Below, in pieces: positions 13,001 through 27,500 of a stretch of 64,000 bases of DNA. Made by a program: the position numbers and the translations under genes. The notes beneath the pieces are model-generated. The model searched no databases. It had not been told where the DNA came from and was given only the letters and a program-made list of their open reading frames with translations. The DNA comes from Sipunculus nudus (Eukaryota; Annelida; Sipuncula; Golfingiida; Sipunculidae): assembly GCA_026874595.1 (NCBI GenBank), contig CM049320.1, positions 19,911,714 to 19,975,713 of the forward strand. The letters are read 5' to 3'. The first letter of the stretch is position 1; each line of letters opens with the position of its first letter.

Positions 13001-16000
13001 CTTCCCTTATTAAAACTAGCACAGATTTTCACTGAAATTCATTAAGAACTCTAGCAGGCCTGCCAAAGGTAAGTGACTGAAAAAAGAGTAAGTGATCCGG
13101 ATAAAAGAGTAGCATTCTTTGAAATAAAGAGTGAACAAGAGTACTGCAAACGTACATAATATGCTCGTCTTGTATCTGGTGACCTCTGTCCTCATTAGAT
13201 ATGTGTGAATTTTGATGAGAAGGTTATTCAGTTCAGAAACTCTATTGGTAAATATGTATAATGAGTTTCAATAATATCCATAGGATTTTTGTAAGTCACA
13301 GGATCATCAAAATGCCTCCAAAATGGGATGACCTCGGACCTCATTAAATATGCATGGATTTTGCTAGAAATCAAACTTAGGCAAGATATTTTATTGATAA
13401 ACATTTCTGATGAGTTCGATCAAAATCCTTCATATTCTTCATAAGTTATCGTGGCAACACCACAAAGTAGCCTAGTGACCTTATTTAATATGTGTGGATG
13501 TTGCCCATATCCAACCTCCAGCCTCCGACCTCTGTTGGTAAGTACAGTGGAACCTCTCCTAATGGGCACCTCTTTAAAGTGGGCACCTCTATAAAGTGGG
13601 CACCTCTATAAAGTTGGCCCCTCTATAAAGTGGGCACTTTTGGGCAGTCCTGTTTTTCATTCTCTTTATCATGTTTAGCTAATGTGGGCACTTCACGGAT
13701 TTTCAAGTTTGAACTATCTCCTTGCAGCAACTTTGTAAGCCTTCTTCATAGTGTTTTTAAGTTATTTATATAATATTAACTCTTAATTATTTATTAATTA
13801 TTAATTATAGTTAATATTCATAAATTTTAATAATAACAATCAAAACAAATGAACCAAATTAGAGGTGTTCAAGTGAACAGTGCATAATAATGATTATAAT
13901 CTACTTGACTCAAGACTTAGCTTGGGATGCATGCATACTAATTAGATTAATATACCTGCACCAGCTCAAGTCAGAGATCACCCCAGACTAAATTGCCCAA
14001 TGCTAATTAATTAATATTTGTTTGTTTGGCTACCCAATTAATACTCTGTGATGAGGTGACACTGCTAAATGCCCCTCTGGCCCATCATAGGTAGTCAGGT
14101 AAATGCCTACTAGTCCAGGGCAGTGTTTATTTAACAGTTGTTACATAACGATTCATACTGTTGAAATGGTGTTCAACCTGGACTTTCTAAAAGCAAATGC
14201 AAAGCTACAACATGCACTTTGCTCCAAACAATCTACGATCACAGTCTTTTTCACCACGAAATAAGAATTGTGAAAATTTAACACATTCATTCAAAGTGCA
14301 TCACACACTTCAAATGATTTATGGACTTGCAGTAACTGGATTAATGTTTTTGTTTTACTTACTTGTCAACTTAATATAGAATGTTTTCTTAAGATAATAG
14401 TATTTAGATGAGTGACTTACTGTCTTTGCTTTTTCACTTGTGTATTTTTTTATCAGAAATGACTAGATTTCAAAGAGTATATTATTAAGAATTATTACTT
14501 CCCATGGTAATGCTAAAAACCACATGCTGCTTTGTCATTTTGTGCTTATAAAATAAAAAAAAAAATAATTAATATACATACACATATATATATCCTTTAG
14601 ACCATCTGCACAGAGGTTCATTTTATTGTGCATATTTTTTTCCATACTTTTATGTAATAAAAAAAATTTCTCTAACAAATGTGTTGATAATTAAAAATAA
14701 ATTGTCACTGAAAACTTATCATTACATAAAGAGAGATGATACATGAAAAAAGTTAATTTAGTAATCTCAAAACATGAGTAATTATAGCAATACATCATAC
14801 TAGGGGCAGCACTCTATGTGCTGGCCATTACCTCCATATAGTGGGCACCTCTATAAAGGTGGCACTTTGGTCCAGTCCCAAGGGTGCCCACATTATAGAG
14901 GTTCGACTGTAGTTATGGTGAGTTTCGTGAAAAGCCTTGGTAAGTTATCGCTGTGACACTAAGAGTTAACAGACAGACGGACAGACGTTGGGTCATATGC
15001 CAGGCGTATGAAAAAGAAAGTATAATTACCAACAATTACTCATTTTTTATCACAGAATGAATAAAGATGTGCTTCATATACTACGTTTTAGTATTTATAT
15101 ATCTCCAAAAGTCATAAACATACAAGGTGCACATCCCCTGCATTAAGGTATAAAGGGCATTTTTCACATGTTGAGACACATGCTGGACATTTGCAAACAC
15201 AAAAATTGCAATGTCCTGACCATGTTCTGACTGTTACAGCAAAAGAGAGTGTAAAACAGAAAAAAGAGTGGTACTGAAAAAAGTAAAAAAACTAGATGTG
15301 TCGGAACAACACAAATGCCCCCGCCTGGGGCAAATTAGAAACATTTGTTAAATTTTGTAAAATTTTTTAAGTTCAGGAAGTGTTGTATGGTCAAAAGTAG
15401 GTCAACAAGGGCAAAATGCAAACTCGATCTGTAAAGGGTCATTATCAAGCAACACACCAAAAATCAGGCCAGTATCTGCAGGCATTGTGAAAAAAAATCC
15501 ATATATGTGCATTTTTCATGAAAATTTCTGTCTTTCATGAAATTTTCTATGTTCAGGATCTGTCATATGGTGAAAAATAGGTTAACTGGGACGAAACGCG
15601 AACTCGATCTGTAAGTGGTCATTATGCGCCCACAGACCTAACATTAGGCCAGTATCTGTAAGCATTGTATTGCGAAACTAGAATATTAGCAAAAGTTGAT
15701 AATCATTTACAAATTTAAATTGGAGAGGTATATACCATGTTTCATAACAATCCACCAAATGCTTCCTGAGAAATAAGCGCCTGAGTTTTTTTCTATACTA
15801 AGCTCTGTGACCTTGAAAAGTAGGTCAAGATCACCCATCTTTGAACTTGACCAAGATTTTGTAAATATAATGCAATAGCACTGAAGAAATGAAGTTCCTG
15901 TGTTGAATACCTTTGGAGATATCCTGCACAAAAGGCCAAAATTGAAAAAAATCCGATAAAATTTCATTAAAAAATCAGAAATTGCAGGTGGCACCACCAA

Positions 16001-17363
16001 AATTGTGCAGCACATACAGACTATCAGTCCCAATGATCATAGTAAGTTTTGTGAAAATCCACACAATGGTTCCTGAGATATAAACTTCTGAGTGTTTTTC
16101 TATAATCAGCTCTAAAATGAAGAAAAATGGGTCAATGTCACCCATCTTCGAACTTGACAGAGATTTTATCGATATACATCTTCACTGATGAAATAAAATT
16201 CCAACGGTGAATTCTTTTAGAGATATCCCGCTCACAAGGTAAAAGTTAACAGAAGCGGAACGGACGGACGGACGGACAGACACCGGACAGACAGATGGAC
16301 AGACAGACAGCTTGGGTGATGACAATAGCCCATCAGCCTATAAGCTGAGGGCTAAAAACGGCTGTACATGTGTATTTGTCATGAAAATTTCTATTTTTCA
16401 TGAATTTTTCTAAGTTTAGGAGCCGTAAAACAGAAAAAAGTAGATCAACCGGGACGAAACGCAAACTCGATCTGTAACTGGTCATTATCTGCCCACACAC
16501 CAAAAATCAGGCCAATATCTGCAGGCATTGCGAAAAAAAATCCGTACATGTGTATTTGTCATGAAAATTTCTATTTTTCATGAAATTTTCTAAGTTTAGG
16601 AGCCGTAAAACGATCAAAAGTAGATCAACCGGGACGAAAAGCGAACTCGATCTGTAACTGGTCATTATCTGCCCACACACCAAAAAATCAGGCCAATATC
16701 TCCAGGCACTGCGAAAAAAAGTCCGTACATGTGTATTTGTCATGAAAATTTCTATTTTTCATGAAATTTTCCAAGTTTAGGAGCCGTAAAACGGTCAAAA
16801 GTAGGTCAACCGGGACGAAACGCGAACCCGATCTGTAACTGGTCATTATCTGCCAACACACCAAAAATTAGGCCAATATCTGCAGGCACTGCGAAAAAAA
16901 GTCCGTACAACTGTTTCATTTTGGAATGACGGAATGACGGAATGACGGACATGGGTAAAACTATATGCCCCGGCCACTTTGTGGCGGGGGCATAAAAAGG
17001 TAATTAACAAAATTTTTAGTAATATCCTCAAAAAAACAGTGACCTTTAAATAAGAGTGATTTGGCAGGCCTGCTTTAGGCTGTTTGGACAAACATACAAA
17101 GATACAAATAAGTATGGATGAATAAATATCATCTAAATATCTTTACCAACAGCAACATTTTTTTCCCCGACTACTTTATAATAATTATCATATGCTGACA
17201 ATATTACTAAAAAAATTCATAAATGTTTTGAATTCAAATTATAATATAAATGTACTCTATAAGTATTGTATAAGGTATCATATATATATATGTGTGTGTG
17301 CAAGGAATGTGATTCATAGTAATGTATAGTTACTGTGGTAGGAGCAAGTGTGCATATAGACTT

Positions 17364-17440
<77 letters not shown>

Positions 17441-20400
17441 CACAGTCATGCTGTGCTCAGTTTTAACAACTGACCCTATCAAAAAATATTTTTCAAAGTC
17501 AGAAGGAGCATGCAAACATGGATTTAAATTTTATCTTAATGAACACTTCTTAAGAATTTTGACGCTGATATGATAAATATATACCCCATTAAGTATATTG
17601 CTGTATGGCACCATTTGTACACCAGAGAGTGCATCAAGTTGACCAGTCATTGAGTCAATACTACAGTTTGACCCATTCTGATTATATTGCACCGCTGGTA
17701 TTGGTAAATATAAATACAAACCAAATACAGGTTGACATTCATATCTTGTATACATGCTTGGTCTATACAAGCTGAGTGACATGTACACAACACAGACTGC
17801 ACACCATGTGTAAAAAACATTATCAACCTGGGCACCACCGTTAGGGAATTGATTACTTCAGCTCTGGACAGGCTCAAACTTGACCCATAATGCACTTTCC
17901 TTTTCCCGCCAGAAAGTTAGACTATAACCATGAACAGTTTACAAGGGGCCGCTGTATCATAACTTGATGATCAATATTGATTGCAAAATATTTAAGTATA
18001 AAAACTTCACAAGCCTACTGCTGATTCACAATGAAATTAATATTTGATTCTAAAAATACTTCATCTCAGAGAAGATGGTAATTTATTTTTAAAGCAGATT
18101 TGTGACTTAATGCTGAACATGTATTACTAAGACTATCTTCAAGGTTCACTTTAAAATTCATATTAACAATGTCTGTGAATTTAAAATGGCCTATGAATTT
18201 ATTTGGTTATCAAATCTTTACCTTTGATTCAATTCTTGTTTCTATTATTACTTTATTATAGTAGATTTCAGACTTTCTTTAAATAGAAGCAAATAGTTTA
18301 CCAAAAAAAGTTATTTAATTTTAAAAAGTTAAGGAACAATGTAGCTCAGTGTATTGTCATTTATCTTTATATGGAAGTGGAAAGGTCTATCAGCGAGCCT
18401 CAATGAAACTATAGACCTAGGAAAAAAACATGATACATAGCCTCAGCTTGCTACATTGAATTGGCAAGCTCACATAGGGCTTCATGCTGGTGTTTTCAAA
18501 ATAATTAAGGGACCTCCAGAGAGCCAGACTCTGGTTGAAGAGTGATCCCTATAGCTGAAATGACTTACAGTCAGCTGAGCTAAAAATGATAAAAAAATTT
18601 AATTCAGAGATCAAGAATCAATTACAATTTATGCAAAGGTTGCAATTAAATATATAGATCATTCAATGATCATTCACCCATAATATTAACTCATATTGAT
18701 TCCATAAAATTTGCATCAACTCTACCAATCAAATATGGTCAAACAGCCTTTTCTCTAAATGTTGGTCAGAGAGGGGGCAGGTGTTAAAGCACACATGAGG
18801 TTATGAAAGACTAAATTTTAACAAAAAACAGCTGAACAAAAGAAAAAAATTAATTTCTTAGAACAAGTTTATCAGGAGGAAGTAAGGATTTTCTTAACCA
18901 ATAAAGCCTCAGGTAATCAGTTGCAAAAAAAAAACTTTTTTTCTTCAACTTCATTCAGTTGAAGACATTGTCTCTGAATGGCCTTCCACTCCATTAATCA
19001 TAATATAATATAATATAATATAATATAATATAATATAATATAATATAATATAATATAATGTAATATAATATAATACAACACAATACATTGCATTACAATA
19101 TCATATTGTCTCACCCTATTTAACACATTTTAATATCTTAAATAAAATATCTTTCCCATGTATATTTGATTTATATTGAATCTATGTACCATACCTGCAG
19201 CCAATCACTACTGGTGTAGTAATTTAGCCCTTGTAACTGGTCAACAATAGTAATGCAATAGTATAATAATGGCCCTAGTGACCTTAAAACCTGTATACCC
19301 CTTAATAGTAACATTGTGATCATTGCTTCATTCATTATTAACCTTAAAACTGATGATCAAAGATAAGACCTGTGAGGGTGTTAAGAGACCGACAAATTGA
19401 TTATCAATTCTTTAACTGAATGTCTGTTAATCTCTCCCAGAGTTGGTCACAAATCTGGTAATACTTCACAATGGCCCTGGGTAGAAATCAATTTTTCATT
19501 CTGTGCTGTGTGGGCCACCAACTGACCAATGGTCAAATGGAGTGTCTGGTAATACCAGTTACTTGGAGGTGATCACTTTGAACTAGTGTTGCAGAATATC
19601 TATTTATTGAACTGATACCTGAAGTACAGTGTATGTATTAGTAAACAATTTTAGGACAATCCTGACACTAAAGATATACCCACATAAAGGAATCAAGTTT
19701 ACCACTTTATTATATCATAATGCTGCTGAATTATACAGTCAATGTTACAATCTAATTTTACACTTGAGAACATCATGCTTATATCCAATTTAATCCATGC
19801 CGGATGAAGACCTCAATCCTGTTTCGAAGCCTCTGAGTATTTTCAAAAATAGACAGAACATGTCATTGATTTAGTGGGAGCTACACTATTTTATGGTAAA
19901 CCGTTTGTTAAAGCAATATGTATCAATCTGTATATCAGGATCTAATCCTCAAACTTTTGCATAAAATTACTAAATTTATATAAAATTTTATTCAGGATCG
20001 GTTCCTCAAACAATTTGCTCATGTGTCCCAATAAAAGGGTCCTTGTGTAAAATTGCTTTTCCTTCCTTGGTAAAAAGGACATTTATGTGTTATTTTGTCT
20101 GTGCAGAAGACATATTAAACTAGAATACGGGTAGTCGACAGGCGACTAAGTGTATCTGCCAAAATCAGAGTAGGATGGGTAAAGTGAGGCATGGATTGAG
20201 TGGCAAGGGGAAATAGAGTAACATGTGTTACATATTAGAATGGATGTCTGCCACGTAAACATGATTGTAGGTGGCGCCACCTGTTATTTGAATGAGAAAC
20301 TATCCAAGATGTATATACATGCAAAATTTCTGGTTGAAAAGTCAAACCACTGCAGAGATATAAATGATTTTTTTCCCACAGCAGACAAACAGATGGATGC

Positions 20401-23400
20401 TGTGCAAAAAATGCTGCAGGTGGCACCACCATTTTTGTGTATGTTATAAAGCTATCCAAGGGCTACATTTGTGTAAAAAAATTTTTCCTGATTGGTCGAA
20501 TGGTTCCTGAGATATGAGCTTGGATGTCTGCAGCGTGAACATGAATGTAGGTGGTGCCACCTGTCATAAAATCAAGAAACCTATCCAGGATGTATATCCA
20601 TGCCTAAATTACAGGTAATTTGTTCAAACCACTGCAGAGATATGAGTGATTTTAACCCAAGGCAGACAAACAGATGGACGCTGTGCAAAAATGGCTGCAG
20701 GTGGCGCCACCATTTTTGTGTATGTTATATAGCCATCTAAGGGCTACATTAGTGTAAAATTTCTTTCCTGATTGGTCAAACGGTTCCCGAGATATGTAGG
20801 TTTATGTGTGGAAACAGATGCACAAATGGATGCTGGGCTGAGAGGAAAGCTCAGAGGTCAAGGTCAAATGGTTAGGCACCAGTTCATGTGACCCGATAAT
20901 TGGTGTAAGTTTCGGAAAAATCTGTCCAGTAGTCTCAGAGGAGTTCTCCGGAAATGAACGCCGCAGCGGCGGCGGAACCTAGTCAAAAACACAGTATCCG
21001 CAAAACTTTGTTTTGGTGGATACAAATATGGTGCAGTTAATATTGTCATATAAGATCTGTGGAGAAGGTCTTTGCAACAGCAAAGGGCATATGAATTTTG
21101 GACTTCCCAGACCCATATGCAGCAAATTCTCTATTTGTACACCTGTCTCCTCTACATTAGAGAAGAACTGCTACAGGTTCTGACTTCTGGTAGATACATT
21201 TAGTACTGTACAAAAAGGTTAGGAAGCTTTAATCAATTATACGTTTTTTGTGATATGTACTTTGTTGATTTCTTTACCATATCATTAAATGCTTCAGCAC
21301 TGGGAGGGGGTTACATGCTTTCTGTGGTATGCACCACAAGTAACGGTCCAGTCATAAAAGGTATATGTACGAAATGAACTGATCAGAACATACCTCCAGA
21401 CATTTGTTTGCATTATAACCAATAAACTCCTTGTGTGAACTATAAATTGGCACCCACAGGGTCCAAAATAGTCTGGTGACCTGCACCTAGAGGTCAAGTG
21501 TAGTCCAATACGAGGGTATAATAATGTATATGTAAATGCAATTTGTATTACCCCTGTCCTGTCTCATAACCAAACTGTTATTAACTTAATATAGAAAAAT
21601 TGACCTGCAATTTCAACTGTGGTATCCCTAATATGGGGACAATATTTACTCATATTGTTTTCTAAAAGATGAGACAGCCATGTACTGAACCGAAACATTA
21701 CATCAACAGGACATCTTTGCAGACCAAAAATTACACTATGAAGGTCAAAATATGTTACTTATTACTTAATTATTACTGGGTTTAAAATGCTAATGGGCCT
21801 GAAGGCCATAGGTCTGCAGTTTTTGGCTTTGGCTTGTAATTTGTAAAGACAATGGTGCAAAGTATGTATGTAGTGTAAAAATTCATTCCAGATAAACATG
21901 TTTTATTCTGCCATGATCTCATATGACCTGGAATCTTTAAATCATTAATTTAGCTTAAATAATAGAAACCTCAACATTAATTTTTAAAATTTCTTATCAA
22001 CAAAAAGAGCCTAAAACCCTAAGTCGCATATGCTGTCTTTCACTTGGCTGCAAGCTTTAAATTGGAATAACACTTTTTCTGGACCACACCCAAATCCTCA
22101 AATTATACTAGGATATATACCGTATCATAAATGTGATAGCATGGGGCTCTTGCTTTTCTGAGCATGTGTAAGTTATTAATCTACACCACAACTGAACACT
22201 GTCTCTCTTGTGAAATGAAGTATAATATCACTTTTACCTATTCAAAAGAAAGTTTTTTTTTTTCTACAGATATTCAATAGACAGGTAATCTGCAATATTT
22301 ACAGGAATCAAATCTCACTTAATTATTAATACATTCTTGCATCAAATTTTGTCTCACAATCCTTCCTGAATATAATGGCTTCCATAATAAGGTAAGCATA
22401 TTTCACAAATCCAGTTTCTAATTCACACATGTATATAATTAAAGCTGTATAATTTATAACAGATTCAAGGAGAGTGAAAGATATAATTTTGAGAAGAATT
22501 TCTTGTTACCAAACTGTGCTACTGAAAAATTATTTATTCAGATTTTTACATTTCTGTTATAATTATGTATAATATAAACTAATATGCTAACTAAACATTA
22601 CTTGGTCGAATAGCTGTTTATTTTGTTTATTTGTATGGACAGTGCCTTTGTAGGGCACACTCCTAATCTACCAGAGAAAAGGCTAATATGTAAACAGATG
22701 TGAACAATCAAATCCATACAAATTTCTTCTCAATAATACTTCACTGTGTCATACACAGAAGGGCCAGATCTTTATGCGATCACACTAACATGCCATATGT
22801 ACACAATAAGAACAACACCTTGCACCCCGTAAAGCCAATTATTGCCTGAGAGGTATTGCCAATATTTGCTAATACAAAGCTAGGGACTAGTGCACGGTGT
22901 GCATGGCTTGTGGCTACATGCCTGACTGCCAAAGCCTAGCGACCACTAGCTGACAGCACGGAACCAAAAAAACTTATACCAACACAACCAATCTCTGCAC
23001 CATGGATCCGTATAACCAACTGGTAAGATCAAATGCTTTCTTATTATATGCAAATATTTTTTAAACAATTGCACATAGTTGTTATCCACTGGACTGTACT
23101 GTATACTTATTCTGTCGTGCTTGTTAGGTGTTTCTTAAGTGTTTACATACTGGTCATTCAGTTAACACGATGGATGTCATGATTTCTCTTAACCAAAGGT
23201 TCATATCAAATACAATTTTACTGAATGCAGTTTTGTCTTAAACAATTGCTAACTGCTGATAAGCACTGGCATGTTCTTTTATCAATGAAAGCTTTGCTCT
23301 GCTGCTCTTTCATTAATTAAATGCACTACACAAAAGTTTTTTTTTTAAATAACATTGTTATGTAATGGTGCTAAGAGGTTCACCAACATCTTAAATACAT

Positions 23401-24465
23401 TATGTGACTGAGAAAGACAACATTTAATAAACCTTATTGAGGCTCAATATTACACAATATTTCCAAAAGGACCACATAGATGAAACAATTGACCAAAGTT
23501 GGAAACTTCTCAGATATAAAAAAACACACACAAGCACGACATATTTAGATTTATATACTGCAGACTCAGATATATTTGCTGGGCATGAGAAAAAATGTGA
23601 CTAATTTTTGATCAAATGGTTAATTTTAAACAGAAAAGAATGAAAGAAAATATATATTTTTTTTTTGTTTCTTTGGAACTTACCTGATTTTAAAAGCAAG
23701 AATTGATATGATATTTATACAGTGGGTCATCTTTTATCATTGTTCTGTTTTAAGGAATTAAAATCTTTTGCCATGTGGTCCAACACTTTCTTACCATAGC
23801 TGTGGTTTAGTGTATTACATTGTCCTTCTCTAAGAGGCATCTTTTTTTTTAAGAGGCATTTTAAAAAAAGAGAAGTTGTTTTTTATTGACTGTTCATTTT
23901 AAAATATTTTAGATGGAGCTACCTGCCTCCATTATATTAATAATATAATATAATATAAATATATAATATATATAATATTACCTAAGGCAAATTCATCTGC
24001 AGAGTTCTATCAAATTTGGACTGGATGACAGGTGGTAGCAATTACTTCCTGTTATTTTACATCTGTGTGTCCCCAAGCCAGGTGTCCACCACTCCTGTTG
24101 TTCTGCCATATGATGGAGGAACCTCCAAAAGATACTCTTTTTTTTTTAAGTGAAACATGGTTGTTGGGCACAACCTTCCCATTAAGCCTGCAGAGGCCTC
24201 TTCCTGGGTAAGGGCCAACCAAGAAAAATCTCAGGGCGGATCTAATGAGAACTGAATTAGTCATTATCTCCCTACTCCGAATCCTGTGCTTGACCCGGGG
24301 TAGTCACAGAAGATGGTCTTCTTGTTCATGCTCTTCTGAATGAAACTCTCCCCAACGAACTCACTTTGAATCTAAGATTAAATTTGTATTTAAATTAAAT
24401 ATAAAACTAAGATTAAAATCAGGTCAGATTTAAAAGTGGGCCAACCCAGATTAAATTTTTTAAAA

Positions 24466-24507
<42 letters not shown>

Positions 24508-27500
24508 AATACAAATATTGAAAATACAATCACATTTTAGTTTCTTCCAGCTACTAAAGAAGGCCAACAGACAATAATAAGTTAGAGTATGTTTATTCAA
24601 ATGTTACCTGAATCGTTGACATAAGACCAATATTGAGTAATAACATACTGAAAGGTTTAATGAACATGCAACTTCAAATTATATTTAGTTCCAAAGAAGT
24701 TAAATGTGACCTGGTTGTATCAACAGTAGTTCATGGCTCCTATTTTTACTTTAAGGTTTCTGTGCACACAAAATGACAATTTTACCAATGACTTTGTGAG
24801 CCAAAATGAACCCTGTGAGCCAAAATGTACCCTTTTTTATATAAAAGTTGTCCTCCCACAAAGTTTTACCTCCTGCTTGCTACAGATACATGTGTCAAGA
24901 TCCTAAACAGTTGCCAGTAAATTTGTCCTTGCCAATATATAAATGTCTGCCAGGCAACAGGTGGGTTATCTTGCCTACTATACTCCAGCAAACTAGGATA
25001 ACAAGCTCTTACAAACTGGGTTCTACAACTGATAAAAAGGTCATTTTTTTTCTCTTTACAACTTGGTAAAGAGATGTTGCTACATTTAGTATTTATAAAT
25101 CAATTTATCATTTAGAAAAACTGAAACAGGTGAGTAAAAAATATCAGATTTCAATTAATGTAAGCTGGGCAATATACCTATCCGTATATAGTGTTTTGTG
25201 TATATATTTATGTAGATCACAGCGGTCAAATGTGACTCAATGCAGTTTAGCATAAATTAATGCATATGCATGCTCTCAATAATTCAAATTCAAATGTACA
25301 AACGAATGAATAAAAGCAATTACAGGTGTATTTACAAATTCATCTGAATTCATTTATGAATAATGGAGTAACATGCAAAACAAACTGGTCCAATTACATT
25401 TTCCGGCAACTATATTGGAAACATTGTAAAACTGGTTAACTGTAAATAAAGGATTTGCTTTCAAACTGAATCTGACTTCCCACTTGTAAGATTTCCACTC
25501 TGAACTGACAATTGTAGCAAAATGTTTTTACAAAGATTCAATTATTTCCAAATGAAACAAACTTGTGTTATTAACCTGACTTTTTTTAAGTCACTATGAC
25601 TTTGACCTAACAGGGTTTATTCTAAACAGAACATACAAGTATTGGCACTTAATGCATTCTCGGCAGGAAGGCGCATGATCAACCCCACTGTACAAAACAT
25701 ACTAATCAGAGCTTAATGACCCATACAGCATGCTTGAAATAACCATTGACAGTCATCGTAAATATACTCATGTGGTAATACAAGCTATTAGTGTGTACCT
25801 TCAGATTGTTAGTCCAAATATAATGGCCTGAAAACATGTAAATTGTTGAGCATGTGTGTGTGTGTGTCTGTGTATGTAAGCCCTGATGTGGCCTACTTAA
25901 TATCCTTAGGCAAACCTCCTAATTACAGGAGAAGAAGGTGGTTAAAGTCATCTTTGGTGTGTTTTCTTCAAAGAAATGCTATTTTTTACTTACAAGCTTA
26001 TTCTGCCTGTTACGTGAAGACCAGTTAAGACTGGTGAAATAATTTTAAAATAAACAGATATCAAGACACTAAAGAGAGGTGATAAGTTTTGTTGCACAAG
26101 CCATAGGAACAACACGTCTGAAGATAAATTGAAATGCAACTGATAAAACAAAAGTTTATTTGAATTCCCACTTACAACATGTTTTATAAATAGAATATAA
26201 CTTTTTCTTACATGCTCTGGGAACCACTGAACATTTTTAATGATAAAATTGGAGTCTATGAACATGGTGGCCGAGTGCCTCATGCCTCGATTCAGAGTCA
26301 CATCATATCACTTTTGACAGTTCAAGACCAAAAATGTACATATCCAAGGCGTAGTGACAGAGAAGTTCCATGACAAAAGTCCAGTGGGACCACCATCACT
26401 TATTATATAGATATATATGTACCTTATGGTAACACGACCAATGAGCATGTATTTAAATTCATACAGCAGCCCACAGACATGTAGTCACTAGGCTAATTGA
26501 CCTTTTGGTCATGACACTCAGCTGACTAGCATGACATAATAGCCTATGATTCCCTACAGGAAATTATCATCTGATAACAAAATTGAGATTCACTTCACAT
26601 GTGACCTTGAGCTGACCTTTTAAAATCAAATTTGACACAGCTTTTAGTGATGGTCATCCCATGGTCCCCTCTCCCAAAACTGAGGCATAAACTTTACTAT
26701 GTATATTTTTGCAGATTTTACCTTGAAAATCAAGGTTGAGGTCACACATTTTGGAAGTCCTCTGTGAAATGTTCATTATTGTGCATAAAATATCAGTGAA
26801 TATAAATTTAATGCATTCCCTCAAATAATTGGGTTTCATGCCTATATATTGGCAGATTTTAGTTAGATTGAAGTTCAAGGTCAAGATCACCAGTTTTTTT
26901 TTTATGTCATCTGGGAACTTTACTGAAATATTTTGTGTACCAAATTTGAGGAAAAAATATATCACTTATTAAAGACATTGCATCAAGAAGAATACCTATA
27001 TTTCAACAAATTAGGCCTTGAACAGCGAGGTCACCTGTTTTTAGGATCACTTGAGATATTGGTAGAAACAATTTGTGTATCAAATTTGAGGAGAAAATAT
27101 GCAATAGTTAAAACAGGAGTCTGACATTCATGGTGCCAAATAACATGTATCTCACTAGAGTTCACAGAATATAGGTTAGTGTGACCTGGTTTCACTTTTT
27201 AAAGGAGATATCCCCAGGATATTGAGTTAAAAGTTTCTAGGTCATATGATTATAATTTTTGCCCAACTTTAAATGGACTGTCAGACAGGAGCACGATAAA
27301 CAAAGACCCATCACTATAGCTCAGCATGACTGAAAGATAGCTAAACTTAAATTGATGAAATGATTGGTACTTCATACACCTGTGAAATGTGAGGGCCCTT
27401 AGAAGCCATTCAATAATCAATTTTTTACCTTCAATTTAATTCTGGAATCAATTCTTACCTAGGTAGTAAATTTCAGACTTTAAAAATAAAAGCAATTAAT

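Noticed and set aside
17531-17788. Minus-strand frame with a coding-like peptide (QYNQNGSNCSIDSMTGQLDA)
   Set aside because: Composition looks somewhat protein-like, but no family was recognised and splice sites are weak. Kept out without conservation evidence.
20225-20459. Overlapping 74-codon frames on both strands
   Set aside because: Both lie entirely in the tandem core of pearl-like element 2.
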